From contig JAOUMX010000007.1 of the NCBI GenBank assembly GCA_029881275.1, positions 1 to 37,852 on the forward strand: a stretch of 37,852 bases of DNA. The letters run 5' to 3'. Of this stretch, positions 27,571-37,852 are shown piece by piece; the stretch's first letter is position 1; each line of letters begins with the position of its first letter. The position numbers and the translations under genes were made by a program. The stretch is from Gammaproteobacteria bacterium (lineage in GTDB: Bacteria > Pseudomonadota > Gammaproteobacteria > SZUA-229). The notes under the pieces were generated by a model, which was given only the letters and a program-made list of their open reading frames with translations, ran no database searches and was not told the DNA's origin.

Positions 27571-27602
27571 CGACTATTGATTCACCATCATTAAAGCGTT
27601 TA

Positions 27603-28673
27603 TTACAGGTTAATCCCCAGTGGATTTTCAGGATCTATCCCGTCCATGAATTGTAATCGCCTGTCACTGTTAGTAATCTGATAAATCAGTCCCATCCAGT
27701 TACCGATAACCTCGCCAGCCGTATCACGCCATGTGTTATTCAATCGAGACACAATCAAATCTTCAGGTAGCTCGGGTAATGGTTTCTCCTGATTCATGGC
27801 TTCATCCAGCACAACCCTGTACTCATTAAGAATCGCCTGCTCAAAAATGCCAAAATAATTCTCTGGAAAAGGTGGATAATCATGACGCTGACCTTTTGCA
27901 TACAGAACAACTTCACGCTTATATTCTTTCAGTAAGGAGATGGTGTCATATTCGGGGTGGCCCTGAAAAAAAACTGTGCGAAAACCATCTGGGCTAGTCG
28001 CCAGGTGTACGCCACCATTATCCATTTCTGCCAGTATTTTTAATCCCGCCTGTTTAAACTGCGAGCTGGTTACAGCATTCCAACGTGAATGCGGCACATC
28101 AAAACGTGTATTTATATCAACAACCAGTGGATGGGTGTTATCGACTACCTGATGAGAAAATACTCCCCATATTTTTTCAGACTGCGGCTGACGCTTCTGA
28201 TGATAACGAAATTCCAGTACCGCATGAGTTGCCAGACAGGAACACAAAGTAGAGGTTACATTGTTATATGCCCAGTCAACCACTTCAATTAATGGCTGCC
28301 AGAATGGCTGATTGGACAAATCCGAGCCAATAACATTTGCACCGGTAATAATTAAAGCATCAAGGCCCTGTTCCCGGATCTGATCAAAAGTTTCATAATA
28401 TTGATCAATGTGTTGCTGTGCATTATCACCACGGGGAATTTCAGGCAAGGTAAAAGGATGCACATAAAACTGTGCAATGGGGTTACTCTCGCCTATCAGT
28501 CTTAGGAATTGGCGCTCTGTTGCAGAAATGGCCGCATCCGGCATCATATTTAGCAGACCAATATGCAATTCGCGTATATCCTGATGCAATGCAAAATCTG
28601 GCGCCAGCACACGAATACCCTCACCACGAAGGCGATTAAAAGATGGCAAATTATTATGCGCAACTAATGGCAT
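27603..28673 (-). CDS. metA: Homoserine O-acyltransferase (MetA family)
   Basis: HIGLLNMMPDAAISATERQFLRLIGESNPIAQ; GVFSHQV; FFQGHPEYD. Confidence 0.93.
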   Translation of the reverse strand: MPLVAHNNLPSFNRLRGEGIRVLAPDFALHQDIRELHIGLLNMMPDAAISATERQFLRLIGESNPIAQFYVHPFTLPEIPRGDNAQQHIDQYYETFDQIREQGLDALIITGANVIGSDLSNQPFWQPLIEVVDWAYNNVTSTLCSCLATHAVLEFRYHQKRQPQSEKIWGVFSHQVVDNTHPLVVDINTRFDVPHSRWNAVTSSQFKQAGLKILAEMDNGGVHLATSPDGFRTVFFQGHPEYDTISLLKEYKREVVLYAKGQRHDYPPFPENYFGIFEQAILNEYRVVLDEAMNQEKPLPELPEDLIVSRLNNTWRDTAGEVIGNWMGLIYQITNSDRRLQFMDGIDPENPLGINL

Positions 28674-28710
28674 TTACATTCTCTCTATTAATGATCTGAT
28701 CTTCTATAAA

Positions 28711-29574
28711 CTAATTACTTTGTCGACCAATAGCTGTTTCCAGTAACTGGAGAAAATCCTTTTCATCCCTTACCTGTGCAACTTCCTGCGAAGTTACCGT
28801 ATAGCCATGGGGTTTAGCAATTGCATCATATCGAGGGATACGCGAATGAAACAGGCGAGGGAATACCCAACGGGTAAATTCATCGGGATTCATTTCCGCT
28901 GCAAATTGCATATTATTTTCCTGTAAATAAATTGCCAGCTGTTCCCTTAAAAAATCAGGTCGATAATATAACGGCTTGGGATCACTCTGTGCGCGCTTGA
29001 TCAGTTTGTTTTCTTCTTCCTGATTGGTTACCTTGATATATAAAATCAGGGTATGCTTAACCAGCTGGTCAATAACAGCAGGCTCATCAAGTTCACACAA
29101 ACTACCGCCCACATCATTCACAAAATGCTGATAGCCGTAAATTTCTCTAGCCTTGCGTATAAAATCAGGCACATCATACATGGTGGCAATTTCAGCTTCA
29201 CGGTATAACGCCTGTCGTTTGATAAAATCATCCAGTTCGACACCACCAAGTTCCGGATTACCTAATTTCCCTATATAACTAAGCACAGGTCCAAGATCAT
29301 GCACTTTGATATTATTACGAATATAAATCCAGTCACGTCTTAACAGGTCTTTAAGAAAAGGAACCTGCATAGCCTGCTGCTTGATCATATCCATTATAGG
29401 CTCATCTAAATAGCGGGTACCTATTCGATAATCACCAGAAAAATGAAACCAGTTAGATTCTCGTAGTAATGCTGATAAATAGGTTTTACCTACACCGGAC
29501 ATGCCTAATAAGGTAATTTTCTTGTTCTTCCAGGCGCGGAATTCATCGACAGTGAACTTCACTTGGTACTCCAA
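28711..29574 (-). CDS. P-loop ATPase/kinase-like protein of unknown function
   Basis: Walker A LLGMSGVGKTYL near the N-terminus; 287 aa. Confidence 0.75.
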   Translation of the reverse strand: MEYQVKFTVDEFRAWKNKKITLLGMSGVGKTYLSALLRESNWFHFSGDYRIGTRYLDEPIMDMIKQQAMQVPFLKDLLRRDWIYIRNNIKVHDLGPVLSYIGKLGNPELGGVELDDFIKRQALYREAEIATMYDVPDFIRKAREIYGYQHFVNDVGGSLCELDEPAVIDQLVKHTLILYIKVTNQEEENKLIKRAQSDPKPLYYRPDFLREQLAIYLQENNMQFAAEMNPDEFTRWVFPRLFHSRIPRYDAIAKPHGYTVTSQEVAQVRDEKDFLQLLETAIGRQSN

Positions 29575-29647
29575 AAATCCGAAAAACCTGATTATGCAGG
29601 ATTCAGAGCAGGAGGGGAACTCGTAAAGTATAAGTTCTAACAGGTAA

Positions 29648-30100
29648 TTATTTGAAGTTCCTCAGGCAACATTGACCTGAAGGGTTTCTAATTGAGCACT
29701 CACATAGATTATTTTTTGTCTGCTCAATAATGTAATGCCTAATCATCTCCATGGATTGCTCAGAAGCTACATCTGCAGCAGATACATCAAAGCAATAACA
29801 AATTGTCGCATACAAATCAGATGATTCGTAGCTGCTGCCAGCACGGATATCAGGCTTTCTTAGCAAATGCCCTGACTGACTAAAATAAACCACATCGCAA
29901 TTAGCATCAGTACAGAAATAATAATGATCATCAAGATCTTTCTGCCATGGTTTTCTAATCTGATGCAATACGGTTTTAAGCTGGATACGATTATAGGCAT
30001 GCCCATTCACCGGGCAAATCGCTTTTTTTGAAGGCACAACATATTCAGGTTTACAGCAATCCGACATCTGAACGCTCCTACAAACAGATGAATTAACCAA
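29648..30100 (-). CDS. CopZ N-terminal-domain-like Cys-rich FeS-binding (metallochaperone-like) protein
   Basis: CPVNGHAYNRIQLKTVLHQIRKPW, YYFCTDANCDVVYF, ICYCFDVS, CECSIRNPSGQCC. Confidence 0.78.
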   Translation of the reverse strand: MVNSSVCRSVQMSDCCKPEYVVPSKKAICPVNGHAYNRIQLKTVLHQIRKPWQKDLDDHYYFCTDANCDVVYFSQSGHLLRKPDIRAGSSYESSDLYATICYCFDVSAADVASEQSMEMIRHYIIEQTKNNLCECSIRNPSGQCCLRNFK

Positions 30101-30168
30101 TTATAGATTAAATTACCAAAACCTGAACTCGTCAGGCATCCAGCTACCCGGATGCCCTTGAGTAGTAA

Positions 30169-30768
30169 TTACTTGCCGACACCGACCACTGCGCTAGGAT
30201 CGACTTCATACATTGAAGGCAATGAATGAGCGATACCTTTATGACAATCTATGCAGGTTTTTCCATCATCAAAGCCGACACTATGGTTTTTCATGGCACG
30301 ACGCTGCTGCTTGGTATAGTCCATCGATTCAAAATCATGACAGTTTCGACATTCTCTTGAATCCGTCTTTTTCATGGTTTTCCAGACATTTTGAGCCAGC
30401 TTAAGGCGCTTGGCCTCAAATTTTTCTGGCGTATCAACACTGCCTAAGGCTTTATGCAGTAGCTCATTACTGGCCTGAATTTTTCTTACAATTTTATGCA
30501 CCCATTCTTTAGGTACATGGCAATCAGGACAGGTTGCCCTTACACCGGTACGATTAGAATAATGAATGGTGTTTTTATACTCTTCATACACATTCACTCT
30601 CATTTCATGGCAGGAAATACAAAATGATTCCTGATTAGTTGCTTCCATTGCGGTATTAAATCCGCCCCAGAAAATAATACCTGCCACAAAACCACCGATG
30701 AGAAGACTACCCAGAGATGCAGCACTCGGACGCTTTAGCTTTTCCAGGATACTATTAATCTTGCTCAT
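30169..30768 (-). CDS. napC: NapC/NirT-family tetraheme cytochrome c
   Basis: CISCH, CPDCH, CRNCH, CIDCH motifs; N-terminal membrane anchor; nap context. Confidence 0.95.
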   Translation of the reverse strand: MSKINSILEKLKRPSAASLGSLLIGGFVAGIIFWGGFNTAMEATNQESFCISCHEMRVNVYEEYKNTIHYSNRTGVRATCPDCHVPKEWVHKIVRKIQASNELLHKALGSVDTPEKFEAKRLKLAQNVWKTMKKTDSRECRNCHDFESMDYTKQQRRAMKNHSVGFDDGKTCIDCHKGIAHSLPSMYEVDPSAVVGVGK

Positions 30769-30792
30769 TGTTATTCTCTCTTTGCCAATTAG

Positions 30793-31236
30793 TTAGTGAC
30801 GAATAGTTTCAACTGGTGTGAAAGTATTTTCTACCAGCGGTTGCGCATCGGCTTGCGGCACATGACATTGGGTACAGAAATACCTGCGCGCAGCCACATT
30901 GGCATGAACACTCATCTCACGATCGGCAAAGTGCGTCTGACTAATCTTGGTTGCCCCAGCTTCTTTATAATTAGCCCAGCTATGACAGGTCAAACATTTA
31001 TTAAATTTGAGATTTATCGTGTATCCCTCAACCTTATGGGGAATCAATGGCGGCTGCTGCACATAATCGCGAGCAATCGGTTCACGCCCCTCTTGTGTTT
31101 TCTTAATAACTACCTTGTTTGATGGAGCATCCAGATCATTTGCACCACGCAATGACTTCACCTGGTCAGCATATGCCTGTGACATAACCCCCATCGCTAA
31201 GGCCAGAAGGATTCCCATAACAAATGGTTTTTTCAT
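30793..31236 (-). CDS. napB: Periplasmic nitrate reductase diheme cytochrome subunit
   Basis: CLTCH and CTQCH; PPLIPHKVEGYTINLKFNKCLTCHSW. Confidence 0.96.
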   Translation of the reverse strand: MKKPFVMGILLALAMGVMSQAYADQVKSLRGANDLDAPSNKVVIKKTQEGREPIARDYVQQPPLIPHKVEGYTINLKFNKCLTCHSWANYKEAGATKISQTHFADREMSVHANVAARRYFCTQCHVPQADAQPLVENTFTPVETIRH

Positions 31237-32132
31237 GGCAGGACCTCTCTTTGATGTAAGACTTTAATTGATATTTTTTTATTAAAACGATGATCGAATT
31301 TGAAGACATCTTTAGAACAAATATCGATACACCGTCCACAATTAGTACAGTTCACTGACATAATCATTGAACTAATATTCTTCTCTTCACCTCTGAGCGC
31401 AGGTGTTATCACCTGAGGTTCAGGGCAGATTGCAAAACATTCCATGCAATCATCACATTTCTTTCGTGCATAAGCATTAACACGTAACAAACTAAACTTG
31501 GTCAGCAAACTATAAAATGCACCCACTGGACATAAATGACCACACCATCCTCGCTGACTCACAAAAGCATCAAATACAAAAATCGCTATTGCAATTATCC
31601 AGGCGGAAACAGAACCAAAAATAATTGCTCGTGGCAATATGGTCACAGGATTAATAGACTCCCATGCCATAACACCTGTCACTAATGCAATTACAAATGT
31701 CATTGCCAGAATCCAGTATCGCGTATTTCGGGATAATTGTGTCCCACCCTTAATACCCAATTTATAGCGTAACCAGCTTGCCGCATCTGTAATCACATTC
31801 ACCGGGCAAACCCAGGAACAATAAATACGCCCACCAAACAGCAAATAAAATGCAACAACAATTAAGGCACCTGTTATTGCAGTAACTTCCATTAAATGAC
31901 CGGCAAATAATGACTGCATCACAACATAAGGATCAGAAAGCGGCAATACATCCAACGTTAAACTGGATACCAGATTGCCTTTTACAATCCATATACCAAA
32001 CCAGGGACCGAGTAAAAACAATACCAATATAGCCAACTGGGAAATACGACGCAGTATTAACCACTTATACGCTAGTAACCAGCCTTTGGTTTTAATCGCA
32101 TCGAAACCCAGTTTTTTTACCTCAACCGCCAT
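31233..32132 (-). CDS. napH: NapH quinol dehydrogenase membrane component
   Basis: 299 aa; CSWVCPVNVITD, CGHLCPVGAFYSLL, CDDCMECFAICPEPQVI. Confidence 0.95.
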   Translation of the reverse strand: MAVEVKKLGFDAIKTKGWLLAYKWLILRRISQLAILVLFLLGPWFGIWIVKGNLVSSLTLDVLPLSDPYVVMQSLFAGHLMEVTAITGALIVVAFYLLFGGRIYCSWVCPVNVITDAASWLRYKLGIKGGTQLSRNTRYWILAMTFVIALVTGVMAWESINPVTILPRAIIFGSVSAWIIAIAIFVFDAFVSQRGWCGHLCPVGAFYSLLTKFSLLRVNAYARKKCDDCMECFAICPEPQVITPALRGEEKNISSMIMSVNCTNCGRCIDICSKDVFKFDHRFNKKISIKVLHQREVLP

Positions 32133-32183
32133 TAACGCTATTACCTATTTTAAGCTGGCCCAATTTTTTAACTTCACCCAGCA

Positions 32184-33026
32184 TTAACGCGGTATCCCTT
32201 TATTCAATCTATCCAGCGGATTTTCAGAAAATGGTGCATCCTGCTGTTCTTGAATTAAACCTTTGCCCTCATATTCATAGCGCATACCTTCCGGCAAATT
32301 ATATTCATGCTGTTCATCCGGTGTTACCAGGCTACTGCCAGCTTTCTGTTTTTCTTTCCAGCCCAGTCGATAATGCTTTCCTAACTCACCTTTAGCCAGT
32401 TTATCTGGAAACACTTTTATCGCTGCTTCATCCAGTATGCAGGCATGCTCACATTTACCACATCCGGTGCAATCACTGGAATGCACCACCGGAATAAATA
32501 AAGCATGCTTACCTGTACGCACATTATGCTGCTTATCCAACGTAATGGCCTTGCCTCTTACAGGACATACGTTAAAACAAACTTCACACCGCAACCCTCT
32601 AAAAGCAATACAACTTTCCTGATCAACTACCACCGCAAGGCCCATGCGCGACTCATCAATTTTAGTCAGCGCCGGATCCAAAGCACCTGTTGGGCAGGCT
32701 TTGACACAGGGAATGTCTTCACACATTTCGCAGGGTACTTTTCGCGCTTCGAAATATGGTGTACCGACACTCACATCATCCAGCAAGTCAGCAAGCTTTA
32801 ATGTGTCATAAGGGCAATCACGGACACATAAGCCACACCGTACACAGGCGCTCAGAAATGCTTCTTCACTGCCTGCACCTGGTGGTCTGATAGCCTGTGC
32901 CGGTAAGGACAGAGACTGACGTGAAAACACACCCAAGCCCAGTCCCAGCAAGCTCACTCCACCGGCCGTTCTGGCCATACCGACCAGAAACTTACGCCGA
33001 CTTTGCGCTGACTTTTGTTCAGACAT
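32184..33026 (-). CDS. napG: NapG periplasmic ferredoxin-type protein
   Basis: Tat signal [15 protein letters not shown]; multiple 4Fe-4S motifs; C-terminal [12 protein letters not shown]. Confidence 0.95.
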   Translation of the reverse strand: MSEQKSAQSRRKFLVGMARTAGGVSLLGLGLGVFSRQSLSLPAQAIRPPGAGSEEAFLSACVRCGLCVRDCPYDTLKLADLLDDVSVGTPYFEARKVPCEMCEDIPCVKACPTGALDPALTKIDESRMGLAVVVDQESCIAFRGLRCEVCFNVCPVRGKAITLDKQHNVRTGKHALFIPVVHSSDCTGCGKCEHACILDEAAIKVFPDKLAKGELGKHYRLGWKEKQKAGSSLVTPDEQHEYNLPEGMRYEYEGKGLIQEQQDAPFSENPLDRLNKGIPR

Positions 33027-33060
33027 CTACCAGTTGCCCATCTACAATCCTAACTACTGC

Positions 33061-35601
33061 TTATACCTTTACTACTTTGACTGCACATTTCTTGAAGTCA
33101 GTTTCTTTAGATAAAGGATCAGTTGCATCCAGCGTTACTTTGTTGATCAAACGACCCGCATCAAACCAGGGTACAAAAATCAAACCTGCTGGAGGACGGT
33201 TACGACCGCGTGTTTCAACCATAGCCTCAATTTCACCACGACGAGAAACCACTTTTGCTGTCATACCTCGGCGCAAACCACGATTTTTGGCATCCTCTGG
33301 ATGCATATAAATAACGGCATCCGGAACTGCTCGATACAATTCAGGCACGCGACGGGTCATAGAACCTGAATGCCAGTGCTCTAAGACACGACCGGTTGAT
33401 AACCACAGATCATATTCCTGATCCGGACTTTCCGCAGGTGGCTCATAAGGTGCAGTTATAATATTCGCTCGACCATCGTCTCTGCCGTAGAACTTAACAT
33501 CTTCACCTTTTTTCACATAAGGATCATAACCTTCGCGATAACGCCACAGGGTTTCCTTTCCATCAACCACTGGCCAACGTAAGCCGCGCACTCTATGATA
33601 AGTATCGAAATCTGCCAGTTCATGTCCTTTTTTAGGACCTTCTAACTGGAAGCGACGATATTCCTCAAACAAGCCTTTCTGTACATAGTAACCAAAATGT
33701 TCCATTTCATGATTGTTGTACTCGTTACCACGATCATCAGTGATTGTCTGCTTTTTAAATTTATCAATCTGTCCATTGGCATAAAGCACGTCATACAGCG
33801 TTTTGCCTTTGTATTCAGGTGATTTTGCCAACAGATCTGCAGGCCATACCTCCTCTACCTTGAAACGTTTGGAAAACTCCATTACCTGCCAGAGATCTGA
33901 CTTTGCGTCACCTGGTGCACTTACCTGTTCACGCCAGAACTGGGTACGACGTTCAGCATTACCATAAGCACCTTCTTTTTCTATCCACATAGCTGTTGGC
34001 AAAACAAGATCCGCCGCCATGGCCGTTACTGTTGGGTAGGGATCAGAAACCACAATGAAATTATCCGGGTTACGATAACCAGGGTAACCTTCTTCATTCA
34101 TATTAGGAGCAGCCTGCATATTGTTGTTACACATTACCCAATAGGCATTCAATTTCCCATCTTTCAACATACGATGCTGCAGTACCGCATGATAGCCAAC
34201 CTTTCCTGGCACAGTGCCTTCAGGTAATTTCCAGATCTTTTCTGCAAAATCGCGATGAGGTTTTTTGGCCACTACATAATCAGCTGGTAAACGATGTGCA
34301 AAAGTACCCACTTCACGAGCAGTACCACAGGCAGAAGGCTGTCCAGTTAATGAGAAAGGACTATTGCCCGGCTCAGAAATCTTACCGGTTAACAAATGAA
34401 CGTTATACATCAGACCATTAACCCAGACACCACGGGTATGCTGATTAAAGCCCATAGTCCAGAGTGAAGTGATTTTTTTATTCGGATCCGCATAGAGTTT
34501 AGCCAGACGCAATAGCTTCTCTTTGGGCACACCACTGAGTTTCGCTGTATATTCCAGCGTATAAGATTCTACGCTTTTCGCATATTCATCAAAACTGATA
34601 GCTTCCAGTTTTCCTTTACCAGCATTCTTGGCTTTCTGTTCCAGTTCATGGGTAGGACGTAAACCATAACCAATATCAGTTGGTGTTTTTGTGAAATTAA
34701 CATGTTTATCCAGGAAATCCTTGTTATAGGCTTTATTCTGAATAATGTAATTAGCGATGTAATTTAAAATAGCCAGATCGGTTTGAGGTGTAAACACCAT
34801 GCCATTGTCGGCCAACTCAAAACTACGATGCTCGAAAGTTGATAAGACATGAACTTCACAACCTGGCTTGGTTAAACGGGTATCCGTAATACGCGTCCAC
34901 AAAATCGGATGCATTTCTGCCATGTTCGAACCCCAGAGCACAAAGGCATCCGCATGTTCGAGATCATCATAACAACCCATCGGTTCATCCGAACCAAAAC
35001 CACGAATAAAGGCGCCCACCGCAGATGCCATACAGTGTCGAGCATTAGGATCAATATTATTTGAACGGAAACCGGCCTTGTATAATTTAGATGCTGCATA
35101 ACCTTCCCATACGGTCCACTGACCTGAACCAAACATGCCGACACGGGAAGTCAGTTCATCAACAGGCTTACCGGCATTTTCTTCATTACTCTGCTTGATG
35201 GCGGCTTTCCATTTTTCAGCCATGATATCGAAAGCTTCATCCCAGGAGACTTCAACAAATTCACCTTCTTTATCATATTTACCATTGGTTTTACGCAATA
35301 AAGGTTTAGTTAAACGATCTTTTCCATACATAATCTTGGAAAGAAAATAACCTTTTATACAATTCAATCCCCGATTTACAGGTGCATCAGGGTCACCCTG
35401 CGTAGCAACAACACGATTGTTACGTGTGCCAATCAGAACACTACAACCTGTGCCGCAGAAACGACAGGCTGCTTTATCCCAACGAATATCATCTTCTGCT
35501 TTAACTATCGCTTCCGTTATACCCGGTATGGTTACACCGGCCGCAGTTGCGGTTGCTGCGATAGCATTATTTTTTATGAAGTCACGCCTTGTTAATTTCA
35601 T
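33061..35601 (-). CDS. napA: Periplasmic nitrate reductase catalytic subunit
   Basis: 846 aa; Tat signal [25 protein letters not shown] FeS/Mo motif. Confidence 0.98.
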   Translation of the reverse strand: MKLTRRDFIKNNAIAATATAAGVTIPGITEAIVKAEDDIRWDKAACRFCGTGCSVLIGTRNNRVVATQGDPDAPVNRGLNCIKGYFLSKIMYGKDRLTKPLLRKTNGKYDKEGEFVEVSWDEAFDIMAEKWKAAIKQSNEENAGKPVDELTSRVGMFGSGQWTVWEGYAASKLYKAGFRSNNIDPNARHCMASAVGAFIRGFGSDEPMGCYDDLEHADAFVLWGSNMAEMHPILWTRITDTRLTKPGCEVHVLSTFEHRSFELADNGMVFTPQTDLAILNYIANYIIQNKAYNKDFLDKHVNFTKTPTDIGYGLRPTHELEQKAKNAGKGKLEAISFDEYAKSVESYTLEYTAKLSGVPKEKLLRLAKLYADPNKKITSLWTMGFNQHTRGVWVNGLMYNVHLLTGKISEPGNSPFSLTGQPSACGTAREVGTFAHRLPADYVVAKKPHRDFAEKIWKLPEGTVPGKVGYHAVLQHRMLKDGKLNAYWVMCNNNMQAAPNMNEEGYPGYRNPDNFIVVSDPYPTVTAMAADLVLPTAMWIEKEGAYGNAERRTQFWREQVSAPGDAKSDLWQVMEFSKRFKVEEVWPADLLAKSPEYKGKTLYDVLYANGQIDKFKKQTITDDRGNEYNNHEMEHFGYYVQKGLFEEYRRFQLEGPKKGHELADFDTYHRVRGLRWPVVDGKETLWRYREGYDPYVKKGEDVKFYGRDDGRANIITAPYEPPAESPDQEYDLWLSTGRVLEHWHSGSMTRRVPELYRAVPDAVIYMHPEDAKNRGLRRGMTAKVVSRRGEIEAMVETRGRNRPPAGLIFVPWFDAGRLINKVTLDATDPLSKETDFKKCAVKVVKV

Positions 35602-35882
35602 GCCGACATCTCCCCTTGGGTAACTGAATTTTCGGTAACTTGAATATCATCACTATATTGATAAACCATTGAAGCAGACAGCACGCCATCTACCGTCTGA
35701 AAACTGGAAATTGTATCTGCCACAAATCGTCTAGTGTTGCCTTCTACTGTAACAATCAGTCGTCCGTGATCCGTGGCTGAATGAACTTCTACACCTGACA
35801 TATTTTCTAAATAGTTTTTCACCTGTTGAGCATTTTCCTCTCTGGCATGAACCAGCACTCCACAAATGTTAAATTCACTCAT
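35598..35882 (-). CDS. napD: NapD chaperone
   Basis: [34 protein letters not shown]; start at 35882 favoured over the track start at 35903. Confidence 0.9.
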   Translation of the reverse strand: MSEFNICGVLVHAREENAQQVKNYLENMSGVEVHSATDHGRLIVTVEGNTRRFVADTISSFQTVDGVLSASMVYQYSDDIQVTENSVTQGEMSA

Positions 35883-36420
35883 AAACACTCTCCAGTTGAT
35901 CATTATTTGTAATGTGTTTCATTTCTATGGCCTGCACTGGACAGATAGAAACACAATCACCACAGCCATTACATTCGGAAGTATTCATCTCAATTAATGC
36001 AATTCCGCCAATAGCCAATTTAAACTGAATAGCTCTCATTTCACATATATCACCACAGGCACGACAGACAACGCCCTGTTCTGATAAACAGTTATTCTTG
36101 AAATGCGCTTTAAGACTCCAGGGTTGGTGATAATTAAGCTTTGTTAAAAGTAACGCATCGGTTGGACAGTTCTGTACGCAGGCCTGACAGAAATCACAGC
36201 CTGTAGTTGCAAAATCCATTTCCGGGAACCCACCTGCACCACGTTTAATAATTTTCAAATGACAGGATTTGACACATCGATCACACCTGTCACAGGTATC
36301 CACAAAATCACTTTCAGTAATTGCCCAGGGAGGCCTAAAAGCTGTCTCGGTGTTAAATTTACCTCGCAAAAACTGCATTCTATTCATGCGGCCTGCCTTG
36401 ACTCCTGCCAAATTCAACAC
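35875..36420 (-). CDS. napF: NapF ferredoxin-type protein
   Basis: FRPPWAITESDFVDTCDRCDRCVKSC and further 4Fe-4S motifs; first gene of nap. Confidence 0.93.
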   Translation of the reverse strand: MLNLAGVKAGRMNRMQFLRGKFNTETAFRPPWAITESDFVDTCDRCDRCVKSCHLKIIKRGAGGFPEMDFATTGCDFCQACVQNCPTDALLLTKLNYHQPWSLKAHFKNNCLSEQGVVCRACGDICEMRAIQFKLAIGGIALIEMNTSECNGCGDCVSICPVQAIEMKHITNNDQLESVYE

Positions 36421-36462
36421 AACTCAAGTTGTTATTGATTCAATCATACTGGTTACAAATGG

Positions 36463-36480
36463 AATTGACTTCAGTCAATT
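36463..36480. promoter_or_regulatory. Candidate Crp/Fnr-family site upstream of napF
   Basis: AATTGACT-TC-AGTCAATT perfect 8-2-8 palindrome containing TTGAC-N4-GTCAA, 42 bp upstream of the napF start. Confidence 0.65.
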
Positions 36481-36645
36481 CTGTAAGAATATATCGTTAT
36501 ACTAATACTCAGTCTTGCGTTAAATCATTAAATCGACTGAACAGTTAAATTTTAATGAGAGCCTAATATACTAATACAAATAAAAAGACTTAAAAAATCA
36601 GGACACGAGCATAGTTGAAAAGGCGATAAGCAACAATAGTGACTT

Positions 36646-36659
36646 TTGACCCAGGTCAA
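36646..36659. promoter_or_regulatory. Second candidate Crp/Fnr-family site in the napF upstream region
   Basis: TTGACC-CA-GGTCAA, i.e. TTGAC-N4-GTCAA. Confidence 0.5.
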
Positions 36660-36708
36660 TTAATCGAAGATATAAACAGAAAAATTTGTTAAGAATAATA
36701 ACAAAAAA

Positions 36709-37134
36709 TTAGAGTAAATTATTAATTTCCATAGCTGCACGCTCTGCTTCAATAATAACCATACCCAAATTTACATTTTGTATCGTCATAATAGCCAGTA
36801 CAGCCTGATCACCTGCCGGCATGAGAAACAGGCAACCATTTGAGCAACGCATAACCATTTGATTTAGCTCACCACGTTCCAGTTCGCGCGCGGCTTTATT
36901 ACACACTGCCAGCAATTCTGTACACATGGCACCAACCTGATCAGGGTCAATCACGGCACCGAGAGCGGACATGGTCAAACCATCCTGAGTCGATACCATT
37001 GATAATTGAATATCGGGACAAAATTGGTTTAATTCAGCCAGAACCGAATTAACTTCTTCTGTACCACCTGTTGACATGGATTGCCTTGGTTCGAATAAGG
37101 ATTCGTTCTCTGAACTCATATTATTCATACCCAT
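36709..37134 (-). CDS. Roadblock/LC7-domain protein
   Basis: INSVLAELNQFCPDIQLSMVSTQDGLTMSALG-like core, ARELERGELNQMVMRCSNGCLFLMPAG. Confidence 0.8.
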   Translation of the reverse strand: MGMNNMSSENESLFEPRQSMSTGGTEEVNSVLAELNQFCPDIQLSMVSTQDGLTMSALGAVIDPDQVGAMCTELLAVCNKAARELERGELNQMVMRCSNGCLFLMPAGDQAVLAIMTIQNVNLGMVIIEAERAAMEINNLL

Positions 37135-37750
37135 ATCTCCTCACAAGAAAACCCACCAGATTAAAGAACTCTGCCTTCTCCAGATCAGGCAGGCCGCCTA
37201 CAACTAAAATATATTGCCTACGGCCGACATAGATACTCAAACATAAAGCCCTGAGGCTGCCCCAGCTCAACCCCGTTGACCATAACTTTTTATCAGTATG
37301 ATTTTTTATTCTTGCCTTTGCCTGTTCACTAATTTGAACAAGATTTCTTGCAATGGCCGCAATATATTCTGCATCTGATGCTGAATAGCCAGATGATGCC
37401 AGAATCAGGCCATGAGCATCCGCCAGAATAACTTTGCCATTAACTGATAATGTTTCAAGCTGAGATATAAACATCTCTGGAGATACGATTAATTCCTGAT
37501 CAGGCACATCTTCCGAATGTGTTAGAGTCAAATATTTATCTTCAATCAGGGATGTCATCAATGACTCTAACTGTGATCCGGATTTTTCAATATATCTGGA
37601 AAGTTGCTCAGACATTAACCGATCTCTGTTTGCATAAGCAAGGACATGCAACATAAGCAGGCGTGCAGGTTCGTTAATTGAGGACGAAATAGCAGACACC
37701 AGTCCTGAATATGTTAATTTATAATTATTGTTGATTGCCATAACAGTCAA
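37121..37750 (-). CDS. Protein with N-terminal helical/wHTH-like region and C-terminal roadblock-like domain
   Basis: GKVILADAHGLILASSGYSASDAEYIAAIARNLVQ...YILVVGGLPDLEKAEFFNLVGFLVRR; overlaps the next gene. Confidence 0.6.
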   Translation of the reverse strand: MTVMAINNNYKLTYSGLVSAISSSINEPARLLMLHVLAYANRDRLMSEQLSRYIEKSGSQLESLMTSLIEDKYLTLTHSEDVPDQELIVSPEMFISQLETLSVNGKVILADAHGLILASSGYSASDAEYIAAIARNLVQISEQAKARIKNHTDKKLWSTGLSWGSLRALCLSIYVGRRQYILVVGGLPDLEKAEFFNLVGFLVRRYGYE

Positions 37751-37773
37751 TTCAATAATTAATTATAAATAGC

Positions 37774-37852
37774 TTAACCATTATTTCCGGCCACACTATT
37801 ATTTTCAGGAACACTCATACAGGCAGGGCAATAAATCAGCCCCAGGCGAATA
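37774..37852 (-). CDS. Partial CDS (C-terminus), truncated by the window edge
   Basis: Frame reads IRLGLIYCPACMSVPENNSVAGNNG* into the edge; not in the ORF track. Confidence 0.35.
   Translation of the reverse strand, partial: IRLGLIYCPACMSVPENNSVAGNNG

Noticed and set aside
36269-36505. 78-aa + strand ORF overlapping the napF start
   Set aside because: Overlaps napF and the FNR-like site; no homology signal.

Overview
The window is a chromosomal segment that looks gammaproteobacterial, from a sulfur-oxidising bacterium. Its core is an almost complete oxidative (reverse-type) dsr locus on the + strand, dsrABEFHCMKLJOPNR (6189-18889). It continues without a clear break into a GAF-containing NarX/NarL-like two-component system and a rhodanese. 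Right of this are a lone S24-like protein, an FKBP/SlyD-like PPIase, a sulfide:quinone oxidoreductase-like flavoprotein and a coupled PotD-like binding protein / histidine kinase / response regulator set. Then, on the - strand, come metA, a P-loop ATPase, a CopZ-N-like Cys-rich protein and a periplasmic nitrate reductase operon, napFDAGHBC. A pair of roadblock/LC7-like proteins lies upstream of nap. Left of dsrA, a divergent - strand cluster encodes a TauD-like dioxygenase, a 78-aa protein, a stand-alone Cas6/Cmx6-like RAMP protein, a DsrC/TusE paralogue lacking both canonical redox cysteines, and a 67-aa protein. No CRISPR array, tRNA or rRNA was seen. The best candidates for something undescribed are (i) the Cas6-like + DsrC-like + TauD-like cluster divergent from dsrAB, (ii) the structured ~440-bp dsrA leader, (iii) 8-2-8 palindromes upstream of both dsrA and napF that could link sulfur oxidation to nitrate respiration, and (iv) the binding-protein-coupled histidine kinase. 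Family assignments come from reading the translations; no database search was run.
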